Below are positions 33,353-41,100 of a stretch of 41,795 nt of DNA, piece after piece. The position numbers were made by a program, and so were the translations under genes. The DNA comes from an uncultured Gammaproteobacteria bacterium (GTDB lineage: Bacteria; Pseudomonadota; Gammaproteobacteria; Magnimaribacterales; TMED112), in assembly GCA_913020145.1 (NCBI GenBank), contig CAJWAI010000008.1, positions 1 to 41,795 of the forward strand, written 5' to 3'. Position 1 is the stretch's first letter. Each line of letters starts with the position of its first letter. The notes under the pieces were generated by a model. The model saw nothing but the letters and a program-made list of their open reading frames with translations. It was not told the origin of the DNA and did not search any database.

Positions 33353-34378
33353 ATGAAAATAACTGAGCACTCTTTTTCAACTGACAGACATACATCTTTT
33401 TACCTTTCTTGTGGGCCAGAGAATGGCCAGTTAGTAATTATGACTCATGGCTGGCCGGAACTATCATTAAGTTGGCGTCATCAGTTATCTTTTCTTGGAA
33501 ATTTAGGATTCCATGCTGTAGCTCCTGATATGAGAGGTTATGGTAATTCATCGATTTATGATGAGCATACTGCTTACACTCAAGAAGAAGTCATGCAAGA
33601 TATGTTGGAGCTCTTTAATCATTTCAAAAAAGATAAAGCTATTTGGATTGGCCATGATTGGGGATCTGTAGTCGCATGGAATGTAGCAATACATCATCCT
33701 GAGATCGTAAAAGGAGTTGCTAGTCTTTGTGTGCCATTTGGCTGGGGAGGACATCCTGAACGTTACCTTCCTTATGTAGACAGAGATTTATATCCGGAAG
33801 ATGAATTTCCCTATGGACAGTGGGATTACCAATTCTTTCATATGGAAAATTTTGATATAGCTAAGAACGATATGGAAACAGATCCATATAAAATGCTAAA
33901 ACTGATGTTTAGGAAAGCAGATCCTGCATCAAGAGGCCAGATGTCTCCGACGGCCTTGATATCGAAGATGGGGGGCTGGTTCAAAATACTAGGACCAGAT
34001 GGACTTAATTCAATTGGTAATGTCGAACCAGATACAGATGTAGTTACAGAAGAAGAAATCAAAGTTTTTGGTGATCATTTAGTGCAGAATGGTTTCTTTG
34101 GGCCTAACTCTTGGTATGTAAATGGGCATGCAAATGATAAATTTGCGAAAGTCATTGATAGATTTGAAATTCCATTCCCTGCTCTCTTGATTCATGCAGA
34201 ATTAGATGCAGTTTTAGACACAAAAACTTCAAAAATGACAAATTTAACAAGGGCAGTTTGCACCGACTTAACAGAAAAGAGTATTGTGTCTGGACATTGG
34301 ATGGCACAAGAAAAGCCTGATGAAGTAAATCAGGTTATATCTAACTGGATTGATGATAAGATTCTAGTAGGGTCATGA
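33353..34378 (+). CDS. Alpha/beta hydrolase, soluble epoxide hydrolase type
   Basis: 341 residues. The oxyanion motif HGWPELSLSWRHQL is the HGxP form seen in epoxide hydrolases. The nucleophile aspartate is in WIGHDWGSVVAWN, replacing the serine of ordinary esterases. A cap region with tyrosines lies at about 140-260. The acid is probably in LLIHAELDAVLD, and the catalytic His in IVSGHWMAQEKPDEV. It should hydrolyse epoxides to diols; natural substrate unknown. It overlaps the ion channel gene by four bases. Confidence 0.92.
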   Translation: MKITEHSFSTDRHTSFYLSCGPENGQLVIMTHGWPELSLSWRHQLSFLGNLGFHAVAPDMRGYGNSSIYDEHTAYTQEEVMQDMLELFNHFKKDKAIWIGHDWGSVVAWNVAIHHPEIVKGVASLCVPFGWGGHPERYLPYVDRDLYPEDEFPYGQWDYQFFHMENFDIAKNDMETDPYKMLKLMFRKADPASRGQMSPTALISKMGGWFKILGPDGLNSIGNVEPDTDVVTEEEIKVFGDHLVQNGFFGPNSWYVNGHANDKFAKVIDRFEIPFPALLIHAELDAVLDTKTSKMTNLTRAVCTDLTEKSIVSGHWMAQEKPDEVNQVISNWIDDKILVGS

Positions 34379-35100
34379 CAATAACCGAACGATTAGCATT
34401 AATTAAAGATTCATCTATTTTTCAAATAGTTGTAACAATAGTAATTTTACTTTCATCTGTAATTGTAGGAATTGGTACTTATGATTTTACCAATAGCCTT
34501 TTTTTAAAATCATTGGCTGCAATGGATCTGTCTATAACGGTCTTTTTTGTAATTGAGATCCTTATTAGATTTTTTGCAGAAAAAAGAAAAGTAGATTTTT
34601 TTAAAGACGGCTGGAATATATTTGATACCGTAATAGTTGTCTCCTCACTTATTCCAACTGCTGGCACATCCGTAATGGTCTTACGTCTACTCAGATTGGC
34701 AAGATTATTGAGAGTTATCTCTTTTATACCTGAACTTAGATTTGTGATAGAAGCGCTTATAGAATCACTTAAGAAGAGTGTATATGTTCTCATACTGATC
34801 TTTATATTGCTTTATATATATGCAGTAGCAGGGGTTATTCTTTTTGAATCAGTCGAAGGTGGAAGATTTGAAGAGCTAGGAGAGGCCTTACTCGCACTAG
34901 TTCAAATTATGACTCTTTCTTCATGGGAAACTCTTATGCTTCCTATCACTGAAATATATCCTTATGGATGGATATATTTTGTTAGCTTTGTAGTTTTTTC
35001 TTCAATAATAGTTCTCAATCTTTTCGTGGCTATTCTTGTAGATGTTGTTGCTGAGAGAAGAAAGCGACTCCAAGGAGATCCAGCTGGAAAATCGACTTAA
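34375..35100 (+). CDS. Voltage-gated-like ion channel with unusual selectivity filter
   Basis: 241 residues, one six-helix subunit of the BacNav-like ion transport family, presumably tetrameric. S1 lies at about 15-35. The S4 voltage sensor has Arg104, Arg107, Arg110 and Arg113 at every third place (LRLLRLARLLRV). S5 is about 134-158. The filter after the pore helix reads TLSSWET (180-186), where sodium channels of this family have TLESWS: the glutamate is replaced by Ser182 and an acidic residue appears at Glu185. S6 ends in LNLFVAILVDVV. Starts four bases inside the epoxide hydrolase gene. Confidence 0.88.
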   Translation: MTITERLALIKDSSIFQIVVTIVILLSSVIVGIGTYDFTNSLFLKSLAAMDLSITVFFVIEILIRFFAEKRKVDFFKDGWNIFDTVIVVSSLIPTAGTSVMVLRLLRLARLLRVISFIPELRFVIEALIESLKKSVYVLILIFILLYIYAVAGVILFESVEGGRFEELGEALLALVQIMTLSSWETLMLPITEIYPYGWIYFVSFVVFSSIIVLNLFVAILVDVVAERRKRLQGDPAGKST

Positions 35101-35157
35101 TCTTTATGTCTAGAAAAACTACATGCATTGAAATAAACTATTAATTAGGAGCATTAA

Positions 35158-35376
35158 ATGAAAATATTAGGATATATATTAATTGTGGTTGGTATTGTAG
35201 ATTTTGGTGGCAGCTATGTTGGGTTTGATTTTTGGCTCGAAGTTTTTGGCATCAATTTAACCGGAATTTTATACTCTATTTCACCAATAATTGTTGGTGG
35301 TATAGGTTATGCGCTTGTAGCTGCTGGGTCAGGCATGAATGCAGAAGATGTAGTAGAAGATCTATCTGACGAATAG
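35158..35376 (+). CDS. Small membrane protein, unknown
   Basis: 72 residues with two hydrophobic helices (about 3-22 and 34-57) and an acidic tail (NAEDVVEDLSDE). Family not recognised. ATTAGGAGC is a good ribosome site seven bases before the ATG. It lies 57 bases after the ion channel on the same strand and faces the YHYH-type gene. Function unknown. Confidence 0.65.
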   Translation: MKILGYILIVVGIVDFGGSYVGFDFWLEVFGINLTGILYSISPIIVGGIGYALVAAGSGMNAEDVVEDLSDE

Positions 35377-35379
35377 CAA

Positions 35380-35640
35380 TTAAACGTTGATAATATGTGA
35401 GTGAGCGTGGGCTTTACAGGCCAGTTCAGTCAATTCTTTATCTGAATCTTTCGTATCGTCTTTTTGTTCATTACCAGGGACACAATTACCGTAATGGTAA
35501 TGATAGCCATAGCAAAGACCTTTCCTTTTCGATTTCTCACTACAATTATGTCCACATTGGCTATCTAAGCCACCGCTATGAGCATATATATCGCCTGGTG
35601 AAAGAAATAAAATAATTAAAAATGAAAATAATAATCTCAT
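35380..35640 (-). CDS. Secreted YHYH-type protein
   Basis: 86 residues from the ATG at 35640; the longer frame to 35700 runs through the tRNA-Phe gene and is not credible. Signal peptide about 1-19 (MRLLFSFLIILFLSPGDIYA), then AHSGGLDSQCGHNCSEKS and KGLCYGYHYHYGNC. The HSGG...YHYH arrangement belongs to small secreted domains of unknown role, possibly metal-binding. A Lys/Asp-rich segment and AHAHSH follow. Four cysteines may pair outside the cytoplasm. Confidence 0.75.
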   Translation of the reverse strand: MRLLFSFLIILFLSPGDIYAHSGGLDSQCGHNCSEKSKRKGLCYGYHYHYGNCVPGNEQKDDTKDSDKELTELACKAHAHSHIINV

Positions 35641-35667
35641 ATAATTTAGAATAACATTAGTTAAAGT

Positions 35668-35743
35668 TGGTGCCCAGAGGTGGAATCGAACCACCGACAC
35701 AAGGATTTTCAGTCCTTTGCTCTACCAACTGAGCTATCTGGGC
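35668..35743 (-). tRNA. tRNA-Phe (anticodon GAA)
   Basis: 76 bases including an encoded CCA. The acceptor stem pairs GCCCAGA with TCTGGGC. The D arm is GCTC-AGTTGGTA-GAGC. The anticodon arm is AAGGA-CTGAAAA-TCCTT with GAA at positions 34-36, and the T arm is GGTGG-TTCGATT-CCACC. No intron or mismatch. No duplicated 3' end or integrase was seen nearby, so it is not visibly used as an integration site. Confidence 0.98.
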
Positions 35744-35758
35744 TAAATTGACTTTGTA

Positions 35759-35764
35759 ATTATA
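35759..35764 (-). promoter_or_regulatory. Possible -10 of the tRNA-Phe promoter
   Basis: On the minus strand TATAAT lies 15 bases upstream of the tRNA 5' end. The -35 region (about 35782-35787) is weak. Pattern only. Confidence 0.4.
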
Positions 35765-35777
35765 AAGTAAGAAGGTA

Positions 35778-36965
35778 TAAAAAAAAGATGTTAGAGATAA
35801 AACGTTCAATATTAAGTGCAGTAGGCATAGCACTAATTGCTGGTATATTTCTAGCTGGGTATATATTTGATTTTTTTTTCACAGATGATTTTTCGATGAT
35901 AGGTGAATTTAATGAGGAGCTCGGCCCACTATTTGGACCTTTACTTTATTGGGCATTTTTTTTGGCAATATTAGGGTCTTTATTTGTTTTTGTAAAATTA
36001 TTAATTTCTAATGACCCAGTTATTACTATGGATACTAATGAAATCAAATTTCATGCGCCTATTAAAATGAATGACTTAACAATGCAGTGGAAAGAAATTG
36101 AAAGTATTCAATTAGGACATCAAAGAGTGGCATTACAAAAATTTGTCTTTTTGGTAATAACTCCCACCGATCAAGACAAAGCAAAAAAATATAATGAAGT
36201 TAATCTCAAAGCAGCTAAATTTATGCCGCTTGGATTGCCATATGATTTGAAAAAAAGAATTGGTATCCCTATTAACGGTTTAAAATTGAAGCCCAAAGAA
36301 ATTCTTGTGCAAGCAAAAAAATTTCTAGCTGAAAATAGTTAGGAAAAAACAGTAAATAAAACAATGTCAGCGGGTACTAAAAAAAAGATGTTAGAGATAA
36401 AACGATCAAAATTCAGCGAAATATGGTTGATACCTTTTGCTGGTGTATTTGTAGCTGCGTATATATTTGATTTTTTGAACGCTGATCTTTCGCTAGCAAC
36501 AAGTATGAATAACGATTGGGGCGCACCATGGGGAACTTTAGGTTATTGGGGGCTTTTTTTAGTAATGTTAAGTGCTCTCTCTTTAAGTGTAAAAAGATTA
36601 TTTTCTAATGACCCAGTTATTACTATGGATACTAATGAAATCAAATTTTATGTACCTACCAAAGATAGTATTTTTAGATCTTATAAATTGAAAGTTGATT
36701 TAACACTGCAATGGAAAGAAATTGAAAAAATTCAACTAGGCTACGCATCAGATCATTTCGAAGGGGGGAAAACTGAACATCTAGTAATAACGCCTTTTAA
36801 TGAAGAGGTAGCAAAAAAATATAATGAAATAGAAGACCATAAAGATGTATGGCCTGGAGTTTCTTGGAAAATCACAAAAAGAATTGGCATTGAAATTAAA
36901 GGGCTAGAATTGAAGCCCAAAGAAATTCTTGTGCAAGCAAAAAAATTTCTAGCTGAAAATAGTTA
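35778..36965 (+). repeat. Direct repeat blocks inside the tandem paralogues
   Basis: Three pairs of identical DNA blocks: 27 bases at 35778-35804 and 36378-36404; 47 bases at 36005-36051 and 36602-36648; 58 bases at 36284-36341 and 36908-36965. DNA between them has diverged much more, including at replacement sites. Patchy identity of this sort suggests gene conversion or strong local constraint after tandem duplication of about 600 bases. Confidence 0.85.
35788..36342 (+). CDS. Two-helix membrane protein, paralogue 1 of a tandem pair
   Basis: 184 residues. A short head (MLEIKRSIL) precedes a hydrophobic helix (about 10-30); a second helix lies at about 46-70. A C-terminal cytoplasmic-type domain follows: SNDPVITMDTNEIKFHAP, then MQWKEIESIQLG, LVITPTDQDKAKKY and KRIGIPINGLKLKPKEIL. 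The WKEI and VITP layout recalls PH-like domains of STM3941-type membrane proteins, a weak resemblance. The next gene is a clear paralogue. Confidence 0.75.
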   Translation: MLEIKRSILSAVGIALIAGIFLAGYIFDFFFTDDFSMIGEFNEELGPLFGPLLYWAFFLAILGSLFVFVKLLISNDPVITMDTNEIKFHAPIKMNDLTMQWKEIESIQLGHQRVALQKFVFLVITPTDQDKAKKYNEVNLKAAKFMPLGLPYDLKKRIGIPINGLKLKPKEILVQAKKFLAENS

Positions 36966-36966
36966 A
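36388..36966 (+). CDS. Two-helix membrane protein, paralogue 2 of a tandem pair
   Basis: Same layout as the previous gene: two helices, then SNDPVITMDTNEIKFYVP, LQWKEIEKIQLG, VITPFNEEVAKKY and KRIGIEIKGLELKPKEILVQ. The frame opens at an ATG at 36364, but the start at 36388 is chosen because it and the ~10 bases before it are identical to those of paralogue 1; this gives 192 residues. It carries an insertion (KDSIFRSYKLKVD) before LTLQW. The 3' ends of the two genes are identical for 58 bases. Function unknown. Confidence 0.75.
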   Translation: MLEIKRSKFSEIWLIPFAGVFVAAYIFDFLNADLSLATSMNNDWGAPWGTLGYWGLFLVMLSALSLSVKRLFSNDPVITMDTNEIKFYVPTKDSIFRSYKLKVDLTLQWKEIEKIQLGYASDHFEGGKTEHLVITPFNEEVAKKYNEIEDHKDVWPGVSWKITKRIGIEIKGLELKPKEILVQAKKFLAENS

Positions 36967-36974
36967 GTAAAAAA

Positions 36975-37550
36975 TTGGAAGCATTAAATAAACAAAATTT
37001 TGAAGATTTAATTAAGGATAAAGAAAGTTTCTTATCTTCATCAGACAGTTTGCCTAAAGCGATACTTTCTGGTTCTTTTAATCCTTTACATAAAGGCCAT
37101 AAAGCTATGCATGACCATGCTAGCAAAGTTTTAGATTCAGATATTTTCTTTGAAGTTTGTATTCAGAATGCTGATAAACCCACACTTAATTATGAAGAAG
37201 TCACTAATGTGATCGATCAATTTAGTAGCTCTGATAACTGGCTTCTTACGAAAGTGGGTAAATTTACAGAAAAAGCTATGCTCTTTCCAAATTCTACCTT
37301 TATTTTAGGGACAGATACTCTTGCTAGAGTTGTAAATGAAAAATTTTATCTAAATAAAAAGCAGATGTTAGCAGAGCTAGAAATCTTTAATGCAAATAAT
37401 AATAATTTTTTAGTTTTTGGTAGAGAAGTTGATGGTAGTTTTGTGTCTTTGCAAGATATAAATATCCCAGTACATATAAATTCTAGATTTACGGAAGTAA
37501 CAGAAAAAGATTTTAGATTAGATATTTCTTCTACTGAACTTCGCTCTTAG
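36975..37550 (+). CDS. NadD-like nucleotidyltransferase
   Basis: 191 residues of the HIGH-superfamily cytidylyltransferase-like fold. The nucleotide-binding motif is GSFNPLHKGHKAM at about 32-44, and the closing ISSTELR (C-terminus) matches the ISSTxIR block of these enzymes. Central FILGTDTLARV fits NadD/NMNAT relatives. The only usable start is TTG at 36975, since the next ATG falls after the motif. The long N-terminal tail and poor match to canonical NadD leave the substrate open; it may be a second, non-NadD adenylyltransferase. Overlaps yggX tail to tail by four bases. Confidence 0.8.
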   Translation: MEALNKQNFEDLIKDKESFLSSSDSLPKAILSGSFNPLHKGHKAMHDHASKVLDSDIFFEVCIQNADKPTLNYEEVTNVIDQFSSSDNWLLTKVGKFTEKAMLFPNSTFILGTDTLARVVNEKFYLNKKQMLAELEIFNANNNNFLVFGREVDGSFVSLQDINIPVHINSRFTEVTEKDFRLDISSTELRS

Positions 37551-37816
37551 TCTTCTGGAGGAATAAAACCAGCTGGTTTTTCATAGTCCTTATTCTCTAA
37601 AAATAAAGCCATCTGCTCACTTAGCCATTTACGATTTTCTTTCTCTGACAGATCCAAATGGCGTTCATTGATTAGCATAGTTTGTAGCTTTATCCACTCA
37701 TTCCAGGCAGCTTGGGAATAATTTTGCATTAATTCTTCCCCTTTTTCTCCTGGTAGAGGAGGAAATGTCATTGCATCTAGCTCTTGTTGAAATTTTTTAC
37801 AGAAAACTTTAGCCAT
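37547..37816 (-). CDS. yggX: Probable Fe(2+)-trafficking protein YggX
   Basis: 89 residues, standard length. The N-terminal Cys (VFCKKFQQE), then FPPLPGEKGEELMQNYSQAAWNEW and QTMLINERHLDLSEKENRKWL are characteristic. In enteric bacteria YggX protects iron-sulfur clusters from oxidation and supports MutY, itself a 4Fe-4S enzyme. The start overlaps the mutY stop by eight bases, the same mutY-yggX linkage as in E. coli. Confidence 0.96.
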   Translation of the reverse strand: MAKVFCKKFQQELDAMTFPPLPGEKGEELMQNYSQAAWNEWIKLQTMLINERHLDLSEKENRKWLSEQMALFLENKDYEKPAGFIPPED

Positions 37817-38768
37817 TAAGTAATAATCTATCAGAAATCGGTTTTGGAATCCCGATAGTTTTTAGTTCTTCTCTAGAAAACCACTTACCTTCAATGCATG
37901 GCTTTATATTTGCCTGCTCATTAAACGCAATTTTTAAGGATCTATGCGAAAGTTGATGGACTATATCAAAATTACATTTCTCGACGACACTTACGGGAGG
38001 AATCCAAAGGTTTTTCCAAAAACCAAGATCATCACTTTTGCTCAGAAAATATTTTTCTCCTTGAGAGAACAAGTTGAACTGCAGGAAGACTTCTTTTTTG
38101 TTTGGCTTTCTCTTCTCGAGATTGACATAGGAATTCAATTTATTAGATATACAATCATTTTGTATTGGGCACAAAGCGCAGTGCGGTTTTTTTGGCATAC
38201 ATAATTGAGCACCTATATCCATGATGCCTTGTTGATATGAGAATATATCTTTTTTGTCTAATAGGTTCTCAGATAAATGCCAAAATTCTTTTTCGTTGAA
38301 TTTTTTCTTATGAAATATACGAGCTATTACCTTTTTAACATTGGCATCTAGTATTGGGTATGGTTTTTTGAAAGCAATTGATAATATCGCTCCAGCAGTT
38401 GATCTACCAATACCAGGGAGACTCAGCAAAGATTCAAAATCATCTGGCATCTGACCATTAAAATCCTTATGTATTAGTTCTTTAGCTCTAAAAATATAAC
38501 TCGCTCTTCTGTAGTAACCTAAACCACTCCAAAGGGCATAAATATCATCTTCTTTAGCACTTTTTATGCTTTTTAAATTAGGATATCGTTTCATAAATTT
38601 ATTGAAATAATCGATAGCAGTATTAACTTGTGTTTGCTGCAACATTATTTCTGAAATCCAGATTCGATATGGAGTGATATTTTTACGCCATGGTAAATTA
38701 TGCCGTCCATGGCCTCGATACCAACTTGAAACCTTATTACCTATGTGACTTTTTAATGAATTTTCCAT
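37809..38768 (-). CDS. mutY: Adenine DNA glycosylase MutY
   Basis: 319 residues, about 30 fewer than E. coli MutY. It removes adenine mispaired with 8-oxoguanine. The catalytic Glu is in [12 protein letters not shown]; the HhH is [14 protein letters not shown]; the catalytic Asp is in [10 protein letters not shown]; the 4Fe-4S ligands are [17 protein letters not shown] (C-x6-C-x2-C-x5-C). The C-terminal NUDIX-like 8-oxoG domain is present but short ([18 protein letters not shown]). The N-terminus overlaps gpmA by 32 bases. Confidence 0.95.
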   Translation of the reverse strand: MENSLKSHIGNKVSSWYRGHGRHNLPWRKNITPYRIWISEIMLQQTQVNTAIDYFNKFMKRYPNLKSIKSAKEDDIYALWSGLGYYRRASYIFRAKELIHKDFNGQMPDDFESLLSLPGIGRSTAGAILSIAFKKPYPILDANVKKVIARIFHKKKFNEKEFWHLSENLLDKKDIFSYQQGIMDIGAQLCMPKKPHCALCPIQNDCISNKLNSYVNLEKRKPNKKEVFLQFNLFSQGEKYFLSKSDDLGFWKNLWIPPVSVVEKCNFDIVHQLSHRSLKIAFNEQANIKPCIEGKWFSREELKTIGIPKPISDRLLLNG

Positions 38769-39348
38769 CAGTGAATTTATAAACTATAGGCTCTCCAGTT
38801 CCTATCTCGAGTTTTATGATATCTGCTTCAGAAATATCGTCTAAATACTTAACTAATGCTCTTAGCGAATTCCCATGAGCTGAGATAAGAACATTTTTAT
38901 CTTTCATTAGAGGTTGAATTTTATTTTCAAAATAGGGAATAACCCTATTGAATGTATCTTTAAGACTTTCGCCCCCTGGCGGAGGTATATCATAGGATCT
39001 TCTCCATACTTGAACTTGTTCTATACCAAAGTTCTCTCTTGCTTCATCCTTATTTAAGCCTGTAAGCTCGCCATAATCTCTTTCATTAAGTGCCTTATCT
39101 TCGATAGTTTCTAAATCGCTTTGTCCGAGTTCATCTAGCATTATTTTTCCTGTTAATTGAGCTCTTACTAACGCAGAGGTATACATGACATCAAAACTTA
39201 GGCCTAAACTTTTAAGATGTTTACCTGCTCTAATTGCTTCTGCAGTGCCCTTTTCTGTTAATGCTGGGTCTTTCCATCCCGTGAATAAATTTTTCGCATT
39301 CCATTCACTTTGGCCATGCCTAACTAGTACAAGATAATTTGAATTCAT
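38737..39348 (-). CDS. gpmA: 2,3-bisphosphoglycerate-dependent phosphoglycerate mutase
   Basis: 203 residues. It interconverts 3- and 2-phosphoglycerate in glycolysis. The phospho-histidine is in [18 protein letters not shown]; other blocks are [41 protein letters not shown] and the second histidine in [13 protein letters not shown]. Shorter than the 250-residue enteric form, as usual for this subgroup. It leads the gpmA-mutY-yggX run. Confidence 0.94.
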   Translation of the reverse strand: MNSNYLVLVRHGQSEWNAKNLFTGWKDPALTEKGTAEAIRAGKHLKSLGLSFDVMYTSALVRAQLTGKIMLDELGQSDLETIEDKALNERDYGELTGLNKDEARENFGIEQVQVWRRSYDIPPPGGESLKDTFNRVIPYFENKIQPLMKDKNVLISAHGNSLRALVKYLDDISEADIIKLEIGTGEPIVYKFTDGKFIKKSHR

Positions 39349-39400
39349 TTGTTCTTTAAAATAATCTTTATATTGTATAAGCTTAGAGCAGTTTTTTTAT

Positions 39401-39805
39401 ATGGATTTCTTCGATTTTTTAGTTTCAAGGTGGTATTTATCACTTCCATTGGTTGTAACACTGATTCTTTGGTGGATGTATGAGACCAATAAAGGGGGTA
39501 AAAAAATAGGTCCAAGCGAAGCTGTCGACTTAATTAATGCGGATAAAGCAATATTTGTTGATATAAGAGAAAGAGATGCATTTGAAACAGGCTACATACA
39601 TGGTTCCATCAATATTCAAAAAGATAGCTTTGAAAAACAAGAACATCTACTAAAGAAAGGTAAAGCTGTTGTGGTAATTTCAGAAAATGGTCTTGATGCT
39701 GGTTCCGCTGGTGTGGAGCTACAAAAAATTGGAATTGAAGAAGTCTATCTGCTAAGAAATGGTCTTATTTCTTGGCAAGAAGAAAGTCTCCCACTGGTTA
39801 AGTAG
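39401..39805 (+). CDS. Membrane-anchored rhodanese-domain protein lacking the catalytic Cys
   Basis: 134 residues. A helix at about 12-27 precedes a rhodanese fold: IGPSEAVDLINADKAIFVDI, RERDAFETGYIHGSINIQ, and VYLLRNGLISWQEESLPLV. The active-site loop reads VVVISENGLDAG, with Ser94 where the persulfide cysteine should be, and there is no cysteine in the whole protein. It therefore cannot carry sulfur. E. coli YibN, also membrane-anchored with a rhodanese domain, likewise lies next to a phosphoglycerate mutase gene. Role probably binding or scaffolding. Confidence 0.88.
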   Translation: MDFFDFLVSRWYLSLPLVVTLILWWMYETNKGGKKIGPSEAVDLINADKAIFVDIRERDAFETGYIHGSINIQKDSFEKQEHLLKKGKAVVVISENGLDAGSAGVELQKIGIEEVYLLRNGLISWQEESLPLVK

Positions 39806-39811
39806 GAGACT
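39785..39811 (-). terminator. Possible intrinsic terminator of the amt operon
   Basis: A seven-base stem AGTCTCC/GGAGACT with a 13-base loop. On the minus strand it is followed by TTCTTCTT, so it could end the porin-amt transcript. It overlaps the 3' end of the convergent rhodanese gene. No T-run on the plus strand. Confidence 0.45.
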
Positions 39812-39819
39812 ATCAAGTA

Positions 39820-41091
39820 TTAGAATTCAGGATATGCTTCTACACCTATTTCTTCGGCATCTAAACCTTTCTTCTGAATTGCATCAGAAGCTCTTACAGG
39901 GGCGAAGATATTTAGAAGAGTTAGAAATGCGTATGTAAGCACAAAACCAAATCCTAAAATGCAAAGCACACCCATGGCTTGACCGCCAAAAGTTGCTTCA
40001 TCATATGTAAGTGGAACCACCATAACGCCAAATATACCTGCAGTGCCATGTGCAGATATTGCGCCAACTGGATCATCAACTTTAAAGAATTGCTCCAAAC
40101 AAACTAGTGAGCCATAGCAGAGTAAACCACCACAAGCACCAATTAGTGTTGCCTCTAAGCCAGTAGGACTACCTGGAGAAGCCGTGATAGCCACGAGACC
40201 ACTAATAGCACCATTTAAAGCATAAATAATGTTAGTTTTCTTAAAAAATACTCTAGCAACTACTAAGCAAGCTATTACTCCACCTGCAGCAGCAGCATTG
40301 GTATTTAAGAAAATTTGAGCAACAGCATTAGCATTCTCTGCATTATGAATTGCTAATTGAGATCCTCCATTAAATCCAAACCAACCTAACCACAATATAA
40401 AAGTACCTAAAGCTGCAATTGGGATATTGGCACCATAAAGTTTGTTTGTTTTAGCTTTAGGAAACATACCAAAAGCTTTACCGGTAACTTTTCCATACTT
40501 ACCGACTCTAGGGCCAATAAATAAAGCAGCTGCTAATGCACATGCTGCCCCTGCTAGGTGAACGGTGCCAGAACCAGCAAAATCATAGTAGCCATAACCA
40601 CCATCTTCTACGCTAGTAGCTAAAAAACCACCACCCCAGTTCCAAAAACCTTGAACAGGATAAACAAAGAAAGCAATAAATGCAGCTAGAGCAAAAAATG
40701 GCCATTGGTTCATTCTTTCAGCTACTGCACCTGAAACAATTGATACCGCAGTAGCAACAAAAACCATTTGAAAAAAGAAATCAGACCCATTGGAATAATC
40801 TCCATCGACTGAAGCTTTTTCTGATGCAGGTGTAGCTCCAAAACTAAAATCATAGCCAGGCATAACTTGGCCAGCAAAATCGTCACCAGGATACATGGCC
40901 TTAAAACCCGCAACTAGAAACATAAAACCAGCTATTGAATATAAGCCAATATTTTTAGTTACTATTTCTGCCGTATTCCTTCTTCGAACAAGACCTGCTT
41001 CCAGCATGGTAAAACCAGCAGCCATCCACATGACTAGTGCACCAGTCATGAGCAGGTAGAATGTATTTAAAGCGTATTCTAATTCACTCAT
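39820..41091 (-). CDS. amt: Ammonium transporter, Amt/MEP/Rh family
   Basis: 423 residues with about eleven helices. The N-terminus shows FYLLMTGALVMWMAAGFTMLEAGLVRRRN; the pore blocks include FAGSGTVHLAGAACALAAAL with the first pore His, WLGWFGFNGGS, and the second His in GAISAHGTAGIFGVM. No signal peptide is predicted, unlike E. coli AmtB. AAGGAGG precedes the ATG. It follows the TorF-like porin gene by nine bases. No PII gene is adjacent within the window. Confidence 0.95.
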   Translation of the reverse strand: MSELEYALNTFYLLMTGALVMWMAAGFTMLEAGLVRRRNTAEIVTKNIGLYSIAGFMFLVAGFKAMYPGDDFAGQVMPGYDFSFGATPASEKASVDGDYSNGSDFFFQMVFVATAVSIVSGAVAERMNQWPFFALAAFIAFFVYPVQGFWNWGGGFLATSVEDGGYGYYDFAGSGTVHLAGAACALAAALFIGPRVGKYGKVTGKAFGMFPKAKTNKLYGANIPIAALGTFILWLGWFGFNGGSQLAIHNAENANAVAQIFLNTNAAAAGGVIACLVVARVFFKKTNIIYALNGAISGLVAITASPGSPTGLEATLIGACGGLLCYGSLVCLEQFFKVDDPVGAISAHGTAGIFGVMVVPLTYDEATFGGQAMGVLCILGFGFVLTYAFLTLLNIFAPVRASDAIQKKGLDAEEIGVEAYPEF

Positions 41092-41100
41092 TATTCCTCC

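Noticed and set aside
35641-35700. Longer N-terminus for the YHYH-type protein
   Set aside because: The extension translates across the tRNA-Phe gene; a signal peptide begins at the ATG at 35640.
35640-35800. Integrative element at the tRNA-Phe gene
   Set aside because: No duplicated tRNA 3' end, integrase or shift in gene type was found on either side.
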